A DNA stretch of 64,000 bases, taken from the NCBI RefSeq assembly GCF_002245535.1, contig NZ_NKCN01000022.1, positions 1 through 64,000 of the forward strand. The letters run 5' to 3'. The notes below the pieces were generated by a model. That model did no database searches. It saw nothing but the letters and a program-made list of their open reading frames with translations, and had not been told where the DNA came from. The stretch is from Mycobacterium lehmannii (lineage in GTDB: Bacteria > Actinomycetota > Actinomycetes > Mycobacteriales > Mycobacteriaceae). Shown piece by piece: positions 53,989 through 62,417 of this stretch (positions are counted from its first letter, which is position 1; every line of letters begins with the position of its first letter). Both the position numbers and the translations under genes were made by a program.

Positions 53989-55211
53989 GTGCCGATTCCG
54001 AGAAGACGGTCCCGTCCGTCCGCATACCCGCGGAGCTGCCGGAGGGAGTCAGCCAGGCGACCATCGGCGTGCGCGGCGGGTTGCTGCGCTCGGAGTTCGA
54101 AGAGACCGCCGAGGGGCTGTTCCTCACCTCGGGCTATGTGTATGCCTCGGCCGCCGACGCCGAGAAGGCGTTCACCGGAGAGATCGACCGATATGTGTAC
54201 TCGCGCTACGGTAATCCGACCATCTCGATGTTCGAGGAGCGGCTGCGCCTGATCGAGGGGGCTCCCGCCTGCTTCGCGACCGCGACGGGCATGGCGGCGG
54301 TGTTCACGTCGCTCGGGGCGTTGCTGGGTGCCGGTGATCGGCTGGTCGCCGCGCGCAGCCTGTTCGGCTCGTGCTTCGTGGTGTGCAACGAGATCCTGCC
54401 GCGGTGGGGTGTGGAGACCGTGTTCGTCGACGGGGACGACCTGTCGCAGTGGGAAGAGGCCCTCTCGGTGCCCACGCAGGCAGTGTTCTTCGAGACCCCG
54501 TCCAATCCGATGCAGTCGCTGGTGGACATCGCCGCGGTTTCTGAGCTCGCGCACGCCGCGGGTGCAAAAGTGGTGCTGGACAACGTGTTCGCCACGCCGA
54601 TCCTGCAGCAGGGTTTCCCGCTGGGGGCCGACGTCGTCGTCTACTCGGGGACCAAGCACCTCGACGGGCAGGGCCGTGTGCTCGGCGGTGCGATCCTCGG
54701 CGACAAGCAGTACATCGACGAGCCGGTGCAGAAGTTGATGCGCCACACCGGGCCCGCGCTGAGCCCCTTCAACGCGTGGACACTGCTCAAAGGACTGGAG
54801 ACGCTCGCGGTGCGGGTGGACTACCAGAACACGTCGGCGCAGCGGGTCGCCGAATTCCTGGAGGAGCACCCCGCGGTGAGCTGGGTGCGCTATCCGTTCC
54901 TCGAATCACACCCGCAGTACGACCTGGCCAAGCGCCAGATGACCGGGGGCGGAACGGTTGTCACGTTCGAGGTCGTCGGCGGCAGCAAGGAGCGCGCGTT
55001 CGAGGTGCTCGACAAGCTGCGCATCGTCGACATCTCGAACAACCTCGGCGACGCCAAGTCGTTGGTCACCCACCCGGCGACCACCACCCACCGCGCGATG
55101 GGGCCGGAGGGCCGTGCCGCGATCGGGCTGGGCGACGGTGTCGTGCGGATCTCGGTGGGCCTGGAGGGAACCGACGACCTGCTCAACGATCTCGATCAGG
55201 CGTTGAGCTGA
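53985..55211 (+). CDS. metZ: O-succinylhomoserine sulfhydrylase
   Basis: 408 residues. Cys/Met-metabolism PLP enzyme: SRYGNPT (about 69-75), TGMAAVF, FETPSNP (about 166-172) and the PLP Lys224 in YSGTKHLDGQGR. It forms homocysteine from O-succinylhomoserine and sulfide in methionine synthesis. ATG 53985 overlaps the rhodanese stop. Equivalent to Rv0391. Confidence 0.96.
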   Translation: MSADSEKTVPSVRIPAELPEGVSQATIGVRGGLLRSEFEETAEGLFLTSGYVYASAADAEKAFTGEIDRYVYSRYGNPTISMFEERLRLIEGAPACFATATGMAAVFTSLGALLGAGDRLVAARSLFGSCFVVCNEILPRWGVETVFVDGDDLSQWEEALSVPTQAVFFETPSNPMQSLVDIAAVSELAHAAGAKVVLDNVFATPILQQGFPLGADVVVYSGTKHLDGQGRVLGGAILGDKQYIDEPVQKLMRHTGPALSPFNAWTLLKGLETLAVRVDYQNTSAQRVAEFLEEHPAVSWVRYPFLESHPQYDLAKRQMTGGGTVVTFEVVGGSKERAFEVLDKLRIVDISNNLGDAKSLVTHPATTTHRAMGPEGRAAIGLGDGVVRISVGLEGTDDLLNDLDQALS

Positions 55212-55628
55212 GTGTCCAAACGCAGCGACGCGAAGAAGGCCCGCCGGCGCAAGCGGCAGGCCGCCCGCAACGAGCGCTGGATACCCGACACGGTGATGGA
55301 CGCACTGACCGAAGAGACCGCGACGGCGGCGGTGCTCGAGGCCTTCGACGAGCGAATCACCGAGCGCGGCTGGGTGTTCGACGACGAGCTCTCCGACGAG
55401 GAGTCCGCGCTGTGGTTCTACCCACCCTCGCAGGCCGAGGTGCCGGACGAGGATCTGGTGTCGGTCACCACGGTCGTGCTCACTGCTGACGACGACGCCG
55501 ACGTCGCGCATGTGGTGTTCGTGGGCACGGCCGACGACTACCAGTTCAACTTCGACGAGCTGTTCGAGTCCCTTGACGTCGTGGAGGCCTACCGGTTGGG
55601 CGATCCCGCACCGACGTTCCCGGTCTAG
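55212..55628 (+). CDS. RraB-like ribonuclease E regulator family protein
   Basis: 138 residues, GTG start immediately after the metZ stop. Very basic N-terminal tail (SKRSDAKKARRRKRQAARNER) followed by an acidic alpha/beta domain (VLEAFDERITERGWVFDDEL, WFYPPSQAEVPDEDL, DDYQFNFDELFESLDVVEAY) resembling the RraB family. In enterobacteria RraB inhibits RNase E; whether this is true here is unknown. Might be a general RNA-processing modulator. Confidence 0.65.
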   Translation: MSKRSDAKKARRRKRQAARNERWIPDTVMDALTEETATAAVLEAFDERITERGWVFDDELSDEESALWFYPPSQAEVPDEDLVSVTTVVLTADDDADVAHVVFVGTADDYQFNFDELFESLDVVEAYRLGDPAPTFPV

Positions 55629-55634
55629 CGCCGG

Positions 55635-56486
55635 TCAGTCCTCGACGACACCCTGCGCGGTGCGCGCCCGGTCCTCGTACTTCTTGCGGGCGGTCGTGTC
55701 GAAGTCGAGGAAGACCCGGTCCAGTCCGAGCTTGTTGTTGAGCCAACGACGCCCGCGCGGGCCGAGCATCTGCGCGGCCTGGGCGGTGAAGCGCAGCGGA
55801 GTCGGCACGGAGACATGGGTTTTCGGCTTGTCGAGGGTCTTGACGATCGCCGCGGCGATGTCCTCGGGCTCGACCGGTTTGATCGCACCGCCGCTCTTGG
55901 TGCCCGAGATCAGCTCGGTGTTGGTGAACGGCGGCATGATCACCGACACGTCGACGTTGTGTTGCGCGACCTCGTCGGCCAGCGCGGCCGTCAGCCCGAC
56001 GACACCGAACTTCGCGCCCACGTACACGACCTGACCCGGCACCGGGATCAGCCCCGACAGCGAGGCGATGTTGATGATGTGGCCGCTGCGCCGCGCGATC
56101 ATGTCCGGCAGCACCAGCTGACAGCCGGTGATCACGCCGTAGAGGTTGACCTCGAGGCTCGACCGGATCGACTGCTCGGTCTCGTCGACGAAAGGTCCGA
56201 TCGGCATCACGCCGGCGTTGTTGATCAACACGTCGATGCGTCCGCCGCCCTCGGTGCGGGCCTTGTCGAGGAACGACGCGAACGACTCCCGGTCGGTGAC
56301 GTCGAGCGGATAGCCTGACGCCTGCCCCAGGTTGCCCAACTGCGCGACGGCCGATTCCTGCAGTGCCACGTCGCGGTCGCCGATCACCACGCGGGCGCCA
56401 CGCGCCAGCAGCGCCTTGGCGGTCGCAAAGCCGATTCCGCGGGCGGCACCGGTGATCGCGATGGTCTTGCCCCTGATGTTGTCCAT
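55635..56486 (-). CDS. Short-chain dehydrogenase/reductase
   Basis: 283 residues. TGAARGIG loop (13-20), GDRD after strand 2 for cofactor choice, NNAG (about 91-94), NIASLSG catalytic Ser (about 140) and YVGAK (about 153-157; Tyr and Lys spaced normally). The C-terminus FDTTARKKYEDRARTAQGVV is extended and charged. ATG 56486 is eight bases from TAAAGT, a leaderless -10 that lies in a 26-bp palindrome, so a repressor is likely. Substrate unknown. Confidence 0.9.
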   Translation of the reverse strand: MDNIRGKTIAITGAARGIGFATAKALLARGARVVIGDRDVALQESAVAQLGNLGQASGYPLDVTDRESFASFLDKARTEGGGRIDVLINNAGVMPIGPFVDETEQSIRSSLEVNLYGVITGCQLVLPDMIARRSGHIINIASLSGLIPVPGQVVYVGAKFGVVGLTAALADEVAQHNVDVSVIMPPFTNTELISGTKSGGAIKPVEPEDIAAAIVKTLDKPKTHVSVPTPLRFTAQAAQMLGPRGRRWLNNKLGLDRVFLDFDTTARKKYEDRARTAQGVVED

Positions 56487-56490
56487 GCGG

Positions 56491-56516
56491 CCAAACTTTA
56501 CACGTGTCAAGTTTGG
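56491..56516. promoter_or_regulatory. 26-bp near-perfect palindrome at the SDR promoter
   Basis: Symmetric about 56503/56504 with 12 of 13 base pairs complementary: outer arms CCAAACTT and AAGTTTGG, core ACACGTGT. It begins 5 bases from the SDR start and overlaps its TAAAGT -10. Strong operator of TetR type by length and symmetry; no regulator adjacent. Confidence 0.85.
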
Positions 56517-56608
56517 TTGGGGAAGTGGCGATTCTCGGATCGGGCCGAGCCGTCGCGACGTACAGGAATGGACGCGCCCGGTTCGCGTTGGACAGTGAGG
56601 TGAAACCA

Positions 56609-57091
56609 ATGTCGACCCAGCTCACGTTCGTCGCCGTCCGCCAGGACGATCCCTTGGCCGAGCCGTTGCTGGCCGAGTTGACGGTCGAGTACTCCAGGCG
56701 TTACGGCCCGCCCGAAGAAACGGTGAGCACGTGGCTGCGCGGGTACCCGGCCGATGAGTTCGCCCCACCGCACGGCGACCTCGTGGTGGGGCTCCTCGGC
56801 GACCGGCCGGTGACCGGCGGCGCGTTCTGCCGGTTCGACGACACCACCGCCGAACTGAAGCGGATCTGGACCGACAGCCGGCACCGTCAACAGGGTCTGG
56901 CCACGGCGCTCCTCGTCGAACTCGAGGCCCGCATCGTCGCCCGCGGATATCGACGGGTCTACCTGACGACCGGTGACCGCCAACCCGAAGCGGAGGCCTT
57001 GTACGAATCGGCGGGCTACGAGCGTCTGGCCGATCCGCTGCCCGCCGAGGGCGATGTGTTCCCGGTGGCGTTCGCCAAGGTGCTGCGATGA
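56609..57091 (+). CDS. GNAT-family acetyltransferase
   Basis: 160 residues from ATG 56609, preceded by GAGGTGAAACC. GNAT motif A: ELKRIWTDSRHRQQGLATAL (about 83-102) with Q-x-x-G acetyl-CoA loop RQQGLA, and motif B GDRQPEAEALYESAGYERL. N-acetylates an unknown small molecule or peptide. It is divergent from the SDR. Confidence 0.87.
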   Translation: MSTQLTFVAVRQDDPLAEPLLAELTVEYSRRYGPPEETVSTWLRGYPADEFAPPHGDLVVGLLGDRPVTGGAFCRFDDTTAELKRIWTDSRHRQQGLATALLVELEARIVARGYRRVYLTTGDRQPEAEALYESAGYERLADPLPAEGDVFPVAFAKVLR

Positions 57092-57158
57092 GCGACTTCA
57101 CCGGCCACCCGCTCAGAGCCCCGTCGGGTCCGGAAACCGGCCTATAGGCTGGGCTGCG

Positions 57159-57197
57159 GTGCCGGCCCGGAACGGACTTCCGCGGCGCCGGGGGTGA
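57159..57197 (+). CDS. Leaderless 12-codon uORF
   Basis: TAGGCT (57145-57150) lies eight bases before GTG 57159, a spacing typical of leaderless starts. The frame reads VPARNGLPRRRG and ends in TGA (57195-57197), whose last base is the A of ATG for the next gene (TGATG). This would couple or gate translation of the membrane protein. Confidence 0.5.
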   Translation: MPARNGLPRRRG

Positions 57198-57496
57198 TGG
57201 TGGCGTTGTCGCAAACGATGATCGGCTGGCTGTTGGTGCTAGGCGGACTGCTGACGTTCCTGTTCGGAGTGGCCTCGCGCGTGTTCATCGGGCGCCGTCG
57301 CGAAACGAAGGCCGTCCGCGTCATGGTGCACACCTTCCGCCGGACCGGGGTGGCGCGCGTGCTGTTCGGGCGGTTCGAGAGCGACGTGCTCGACGACGAC
57401 GAACTCGACGCCATGATCCTGATGCCGACCGTCGTCATCGCGTCCGGGCTGTCGTTGACCGCAGTCTTTCTGCTCGGCTACCAGAGCCTGGTCTAG
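57197..57496 (+). CDS. Small two-helix membrane protein
   Basis: 99 residues from ATG 57197; GTG at 57194 would add one residue. Helices at about 7-27 (MIGWLLVLGGLLTFLFGVA) and about 76-95, with a basic connector RRRETKAVRVMVHTFRRTG and an acidic turn VLDDDELDAM. No family recognised. It may be controlled by the leaderless uORF. Its end overlaps the converging MBL gene. Confidence 0.75.
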   Translation: MVALSQTMIGWLLVLGGLLTFLFGVASRVFIGRRRETKAVRVMVHTFRRTGVARVLFGRFESDVLDDDELDAMILMPTVVIASGLSLTAVFLLGYQSLV

Positions 57497-58236
57497 GACG
57501 CGCTTTGACGCGCGGCTCGTTCGGCCGCCTCGCGCATCGACCCGCGCCATACCGGGCCGTGCCCGGGCAGCAGCACCTCGGCGTCCAGCAGGCCGAGTGC
57601 GGACAGGCTGCGCACGCAACCGTCTTGGTCGTGGTTGAAGAGCCCGGGCAACAGTTGCGGGCCTCCCCGCGTCGACAGCGGGTGCCCGGTGACCAGCGCG
57701 TCGCCACTCACCAGTACGTCGTCGACCAGGAACGAACAGTGCCCGCCGGTGTGACCCGGCGTCGGGATCGCCACCGGCTTGCCGGGTAGACCCGCCGCCA
57801 CCTGCTCGGTCAACCCCTGTGCGGTGGGTATGCCGTCGCGCACCATGGCACCCTTGCGGGTGATCGCGACCGACCACGTGAGATAGCGCGGGCGCCAGAC
57901 GTGCTTGGCGATATCGGTCGGAGAGGCTTGTTCGAGGTACTCCCGCTTGGCGTGGCCGACTTCGGCGGCGTGGCAGTAGACCGGGGTGCCGTACGTCTTC
58001 GCGAACCAGATCGCCGAGCCGAAATGGTCGATGTGGGCGTGCGTCAACAGGATTGCGCGCAGATCGTCGACTCCGAAACCGAGCTCACGCAGCGATGCGA
58101 GCACGTCGTCGCGGCTGCCGGGGAAACCCGTGTCGATCAACATGACGCCCGCTTCGTCGGTCACCAGTGTCCAGTTGACGAGGTCGGTGAACGCGAAATG
58201 GACGGTGTCGGTGATGGCGCTCAGGGCTGCTGCCAT
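57493..58236 (-). CDS. Metallo-beta-lactamase fold hydrolase
   Basis: 247 residues from ATG 58236. HAHIDHFG (66-73) is the HxHxDH zinc motif; further ligands are in PGHTGGHCSFL (about 160) and the C-terminal PGHGPV. Likely a lactonase- or glyoxalase-type hydrolase. TACACT six bases before the ATG suggests a leaderless start. Substrate unknown. Confidence 0.88.
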   Translation of the reverse strand: MAAALSAITDTVHFAFTDLVNWTLVTDEAGVMLIDTGFPGSRDDVLASLRELGFGVDDLRAILLTHAHIDHFGSAIWFAKTYGTPVYCHAAEVGHAKREYLEQASPTDIAKHVWRPRYLTWSVAITRKGAMVRDGIPTAQGLTEQVAAGLPGKPVAIPTPGHTGGHCSFLVDDVLVSGDALVTGHPLSTRGGPQLLPGLFNHDQDGCVRSLSALGLLDAEVLLPGHGPVWRGSMREAAERAARQSAS

Positions 58237-58270
58237 GCCGCGAGTGTAAGCAAGGGAGTAGAAACGAATC

Positions 58271-59293
58271 GTGGCTGAAACCAAACCTGGACTGAAACTG
58301 GGCTACAAGGCGTCGGCGGAGCAGTTCGCGCCGCGGGAACTGGTCGAGCTGGCCGTGGCGGCCGAAGAGCACGGCATGGACAGCGCGACGGTCAGCGATC
58401 ACTTCCAGCCGTGGCGCCATGAGGGTGGCCACGCGCCGTTCTCGCTGGCGTGGATCACCGCGGTCGGCGAGCGCACCAAGAACATTCGGCTCGGGACGTC
58501 GGTGCTCACCCCGACGTTCCGCTACAACCCCGCGGTGATCGCGCAGGCGTTCGCCACCATGGGCTGTCTGTACCCGAACCGGATCTTCCTCGGCGTGGGC
58601 ACAGGCGAGGCGCTCAACGAGATCGCCACCGGCTACGAGGGCGACTGGCCCGAGTTCAAGGAGCGCTTCGCCCGGCTGCGGGAGTCGGTCAAGCTGATGC
58701 GGGAGTTGTGGCTGGGCGACCGGGTCGACTTCGACGGCGAGTACTACCACACGAAGGGTGCCTCGATCTACGACGTGCCAGACGGCGGCGTCCCGGTGTA
58801 CATCGCAGCGGGCGGGCCGGTGGTGGCCAAGTACGCCGGCCGTGCGGGTGACGGGTTCATCTGCACCAGCGGCAAGGGTGAGGAGCTCTACAAGGACAAG
58901 CTCATCCCCGCGGTCAAGGAGGGAGCGGAGGCGGCGGGCCGCGACCCCGACAGCATCGACCGGATGATCGAGATAAAGATCTCCTACGACACCGATCCCG
59001 AGCTCGCCCTCGAGAACACCCGGTTCTGGGCGCCGCTGTCGCTGACCGCCGAACAGAAGCACTCCATCGACGATCCGATCGAGATGGAGAAGGCCGCCGA
59101 CGAGCTGCCCATCGAGCAGGTCGCCAAGCGCTGGATCGTCGCGTCGGATCCCGACGAGGCCGTCGAGAAGGTGAAGGACTACGTCGACTGGGGACTCAAC
59201 CACCTGGTGTTCCACGCCCCGGGCCACGATCAGCGCCGGTTCCTCGAACTGTTCCAGCGCGACCTGGAGCCGCGGCTGCGGCGGTTGGGCTAG
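58271..59293 (+). CDS. fgd1: F420-dependent glucose-6-phosphate dehydrogenase
   Basis: 340 residues, GTG start. Sequence is nearly that of M. tuberculosis Fgd1 (336 aa) from memory, with four extra N-terminal residues. Active-site SDHFQPW carries the conserved His and Trp (44 and 48 here), and GTGEALNEIATG carries Glu113. It oxidises glucose 6-phosphate and reduces F420, supplying F420H2 to LLM/Ddn-type enzymes such as the one at 4807. AAGGGAG precedes the start. Confidence 0.97.
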   Translation: MAETKPGLKLGYKASAEQFAPRELVELAVAAEEHGMDSATVSDHFQPWRHEGGHAPFSLAWITAVGERTKNIRLGTSVLTPTFRYNPAVIAQAFATMGCLYPNRIFLGVGTGEALNEIATGYEGDWPEFKERFARLRESVKLMRELWLGDRVDFDGEYYHTKGASIYDVPDGGVPVYIAAGGPVVAKYAGRAGDGFICTSGKGEELYKDKLIPAVKEGAEAAGRDPDSIDRMIEIKISYDTDPELALENTRFWAPLSLTAEQKHSIDDPIEMEKAADELPIEQVAKRWIVASDPDEAVEKVKDYVDWGLNHLVFHAPGHDQRRFLELFQRDLEPRLRRLG

Positions 59294-59317
59294 TCGCGCG
59301 AACCACCCTGACACAAC

Positions 59318-60331
59318 ATGATTCGAGTACCGGCAACGGTCCTCGGTGCGCTTGCGTTCGCGTTGGCGCTTGCCGGGGTGGTGTCGCGCTATCTGCCCGT
59401 CGACAGCGAGGTCGTGCTGGTGCTCGCTTCGGCGTCGCCATACCTGACCGCCGCGGGGGTGGCGTCGATGGCGCTGTTCGCGGTGGCGCGGCGGTGGGCG
59501 GCGACGATCCTGGCCGCGGCGCTGTGCGTGGTGATGCTCGCCGTACTCGCGCCCCGCTTTCTCGGGCCGGAGAAGACCGGTGTTCCCGCGGTCTCGGTTC
59601 GGGTGCTCACCGCCAACCTCGGAATGGGTGGCGCCGACGCGCGCGCGGTGGTGGCGTTGGCGTCCTCTGTGGCCGACGTCCTCGTCGTACAGGAGATGAC
59701 TCCGCAAGTGGCCGAGGCCATGTCGGCCGCCGGGCTCGACACCGTCTTCGGCCACCGGGCGATTGACCCCCGCCCGTCGGCCGACGGGATCGGGGTGTGG
59801 AGCCGCCACCCGATCGTGGCCGCGGCCGCCGTCGAGGGGTATCAGATGCCGATGCTCAGCACCCGGATTCGCGTGCCTGGCGTCAGGTTCGACCTCACCG
59901 TGCTCGCCGTGCATCTGGCCGCTCCGTGGGTTCAGCCGCTGCGCTGGTTCTCCGACGACATCGCGCGATTTCCCGAGACGCTGCGGGCGTTGGCCGATAC
60001 CGCCGGCTCCGGTGCGGTCGTCGTGGCGGGCGACCTCAATGCGACCTACGACATGAGCCCCTTCCGCCGGCTGTTGGACGAGGGATACCGCGACGCGGCC
60101 GAACAAGCCGGCGCGGGTCTCACCCGCAGTTACCCGAGCAGGCCGTGGTTACCGTCAGTGGTCGGCATCGACCATGTGCTGCTGCGCAATTGCGCGGCCT
60201 CGTCGGCGTACACCGTGGAGGTGCCCGGGTCCGACCACCGCGGGCTCGCAACCGTCGTCGACATCCCCGCGGACCCGACGGCCAGCCTGGCGCCCAACTT
60301 ACGCACACCGAACCGCTCATGGTTGTCCTAG
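59318..60331 (+). CDS. Membrane-anchored endonuclease/exonuclease/phosphatase-family protein
   Basis: 337 residues. Three N-terminal membrane helices (about 5-80) then an EEP fold: VLTANLGMGGADARAV (about 96), VVQEMTPQ (about 123), GVWSRHPI, VVVAGDLNATYDM (about 232-244) and GSDHRGL at the end, which carry the Asp/Asn/His catalytic set. Family members cleave nucleic acid, phosphoinositides or sphingomyelin; the catalytic part would be extracytoplasmic. Substrate unknown. Confidence 0.88.
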   Translation: MIRVPATVLGALAFALALAGVVSRYLPVDSEVVLVLASASPYLTAAGVASMALFAVARRWAATILAAALCVVMLAVLAPRFLGPEKTGVPAVSVRVLTANLGMGGADARAVVALASSVADVLVVQEMTPQVAEAMSAAGLDTVFGHRAIDPRPSADGIGVWSRHPIVAAAAVEGYQMPMLSTRIRVPGVRFDLTVLAVHLAAPWVQPLRWFSDDIARFPETLRALADTAGSGAVVVAGDLNATYDMSPFRRLLDEGYRDAAEQAGAGLTRSYPSRPWLPSVVGIDHVLLRNCAASSAYTVEVPGSDHRGLATVVDIPADPTASLAPNLRTPNRSWLS

Positions 60332-60341
60332 GCTGGCGTCC

Positions 60342-62417
60342 GTGTCTTCGCGCGAGCTCGCATCCGCCGTCTACGTCGCATCCCCGGAAGGGGACACCGG
60401 TAAATCGACGATCGCGCTGGGCGTCCTGCACCGGTTGACGGCCACCGTGGTCAGGGTCGGCGTCTTCCGGCCGATCACCCGGCTGGGTGAGGACCGCGAC
60501 TACATCCTCGAGCTGCTGCTGAACCACGCCACGGCGGGCCTCTCGTACGACGATTGCGTCGGCGTCGGCTACGAACAACTGCACGAAGACCCCGACGGCG
60601 CACTGGCCGAGATCGTCGACCGGTACCACCGAGTGGCCGACCAGTGCGATGCGGTCCTGATCGTCGGCAGCGACTACACCGACGTCGCCACGCCCAGCGA
60701 GCTGTCGACCAACGCACGGATCGCGGCCAACCTCGGCGCTCCGGTCGTGCTGGCGGTCAAGGCCAAGGATCGCAGCCCCGACGCCGTCGCGAACATCGTC
60801 GATATCTGCCTCGACGAGATCACCGCCCAGCATGCGCACACCGCGGCGGTCGTCGCCAACCGCTGTGACCCCGCACAACTCACGGCGATGCTCGACGCTC
60901 TTAAGGACTTCGATCCCAAGTGCTACGCGCTGCCGGAGGAGCCGCTGCTGGTCGCCCCTTCGGTCGCCGAACTGCAGCAGGCCGTCGAGGGCGAATTGAT
61001 CAGTGGCGATCCGGCGCTACTGTCACGTGAGGCAATGGATCTGATGGTCGCAGGGATGACGGCCGAACGCGTCCTGGAGCGGCTCAGCGAGGGCGTGGCC
61101 GTGATCGCGGCCGGCGACCGATCGGACGTCGTGCTCGCGCTCGCGAGTGCCCATGCCGCCGAAGGCTTCCCGTCGTTGTCATGCATCATCCTCAATGGCG
61201 GGCTGGAACTACATCCCTCGATCGCGGCTCTCGTGTCGGGGCTGGGGCTACGGCTGCCGATCATCGCCACCGAATTCCGGACGTTCGAGACGGCCAGCCG
61301 GGTGGCCGCCGCACGCGGCAGGGTGACGTCGAGCTCCATGCGCAAGATCGACACCGCCATCGCGTTGATGGAAACTCACGTCGACATCGCCGACATGCTG
61401 GATCGGCTGGCCATCCCGATCCCGCAGGTGGTCACTCCCCAGATGTTCACCTACAAGTTGCTGGAGTGGGCCCGGTCGGACCGTAAGCACATCGTGTTGC
61501 CGGAGGGCGACGACGACCGCATCCTGACCGCGGCCGGTCGGCTGCTGCACCGCGGCGTCGCCGAGCTGACGATTCTGGGCGAGGAATCTCAGATACGGGC
61601 GCGCGCAGCGGAATTGGGTATCGATCTCTCCGACGCCGCCGTTCTCGACCCGCAGACCAGCGACCTGTGCGACAAGTTCGCCGAACAGTACGCCGAAATG
61701 CGCAAGCACAAGGGCGTCACGGTGGAGCAGGCACGCGAGATCATCCACGACGTCTCCTATTTCGGCACCATGCTGGTGCACAACGACATGGTCGACGGCA
61801 TGGTCTCCGGTGCCCGGCACACCACCGCCCACACGGTGCGACCCGCCTTCGAGATCATCAGGACGCTGCCCGACGTGTCGACGGTCTCCAGCATCTTCTT
61901 GATGTGCCTTGCCGACCGGGTGCTGGCCTACGGTGACTGCGCGATCGTGCCGGATCCGACCGCCGAACAGCTGGCCGACATCGCGATCTCGTCGGCCCGC
62001 ACCGCGGCCAGCTTCGACATCGAGCCGCGAGTCGCGATGCTGTCCTACTCGACAGGCACCAGCGGAGCCGGCGCGGACGTCGAAAAGGTGCGGCAGGCAA
62101 CCGAACTGGTCACGCAGCGGGAACCGGACCTGCTGGTCGACGGTCCGATCCAGTACGACGCCGCCGTCGACGCCTCGGTGGCCAAGTCCAAGATGCCCGA
62201 CTCGAAGGTGGCAGGCCGGGCCACGGTGCTGATCTTCCCCGACCTCAACACCGGGAACAACACGTACAAGGCAGTCCAACGCAGCGCCGGCGCAATCGCG
62301 ATCGGGCCGGTGCTGCAAGGGTTGAAGAAACCCGTCAACGACCTCTCGCGCGGGGCGTTGGTGGAGGACATCGTCAACACCGTGGCGATCACCGCGATCC
62401 AGGCGCAGACGCTCTGA
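60342..62417 (+). CDS. pta: Phosphate acetyltransferase
   Basis: 691 residues. N-terminal P-loop-like BioD/DRTGG domain (ASPEGDTGKSTIALGVLHRL, about 13-32), middle DRTGG, and C-terminal PTA_PTB catalytic domain (about 370-691: KHIVLPEGDDDRILTAAG, MVSGARHTTAHTVRPAFEII, FPDLNTGNNTYKAVQR). It interconverts acetyl-CoA and acetyl phosphate. TAGGCT (60329-60334) seven bases before GTG 60342 suggests a leaderless start. Its stop overlaps ackA. Confidence 0.96.
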   Translation: MSSRELASAVYVASPEGDTGKSTIALGVLHRLTATVVRVGVFRPITRLGEDRDYILELLLNHATAGLSYDDCVGVGYEQLHEDPDGALAEIVDRYHRVADQCDAVLIVGSDYTDVATPSELSTNARIAANLGAPVVLAVKAKDRSPDAVANIVDICLDEITAQHAHTAAVVANRCDPAQLTAMLDALKDFDPKCYALPEEPLLVAPSVAELQQAVEGELISGDPALLSREAMDLMVAGMTAERVLERLSEGVAVIAAGDRSDVVLALASAHAAEGFPSLSCIILNGGLELHPSIAALVSGLGLRLPIIATEFRTFETASRVAAARGRVTSSSMRKIDTAIALMETHVDIADMLDRLAIPIPQVVTPQMFTYKLLEWARSDRKHIVLPEGDDDRILTAAGRLLHRGVAELTILGEESQIRARAAELGIDLSDAAVLDPQTSDLCDKFAEQYAEMRKHKGVTVEQAREIIHDVSYFGTMLVHNDMVDGMVSGARHTTAHTVRPAFEIIRTLPDVSTVSSIFLMCLADRVLAYGDCAIVPDPTAEQLADIAISSARTAASFDIEPRVAMLSYSTGTSGAGADVEKVRQATELVTQREPDLLVDGPIQYDAAVDASVAKSKMPDSKVAGRATVLIFPDLNTGNNTYKAVQRSAGAIAIGPVLQGLKKPVNDLSRGALVEDIVNTVAITAIQAQTL

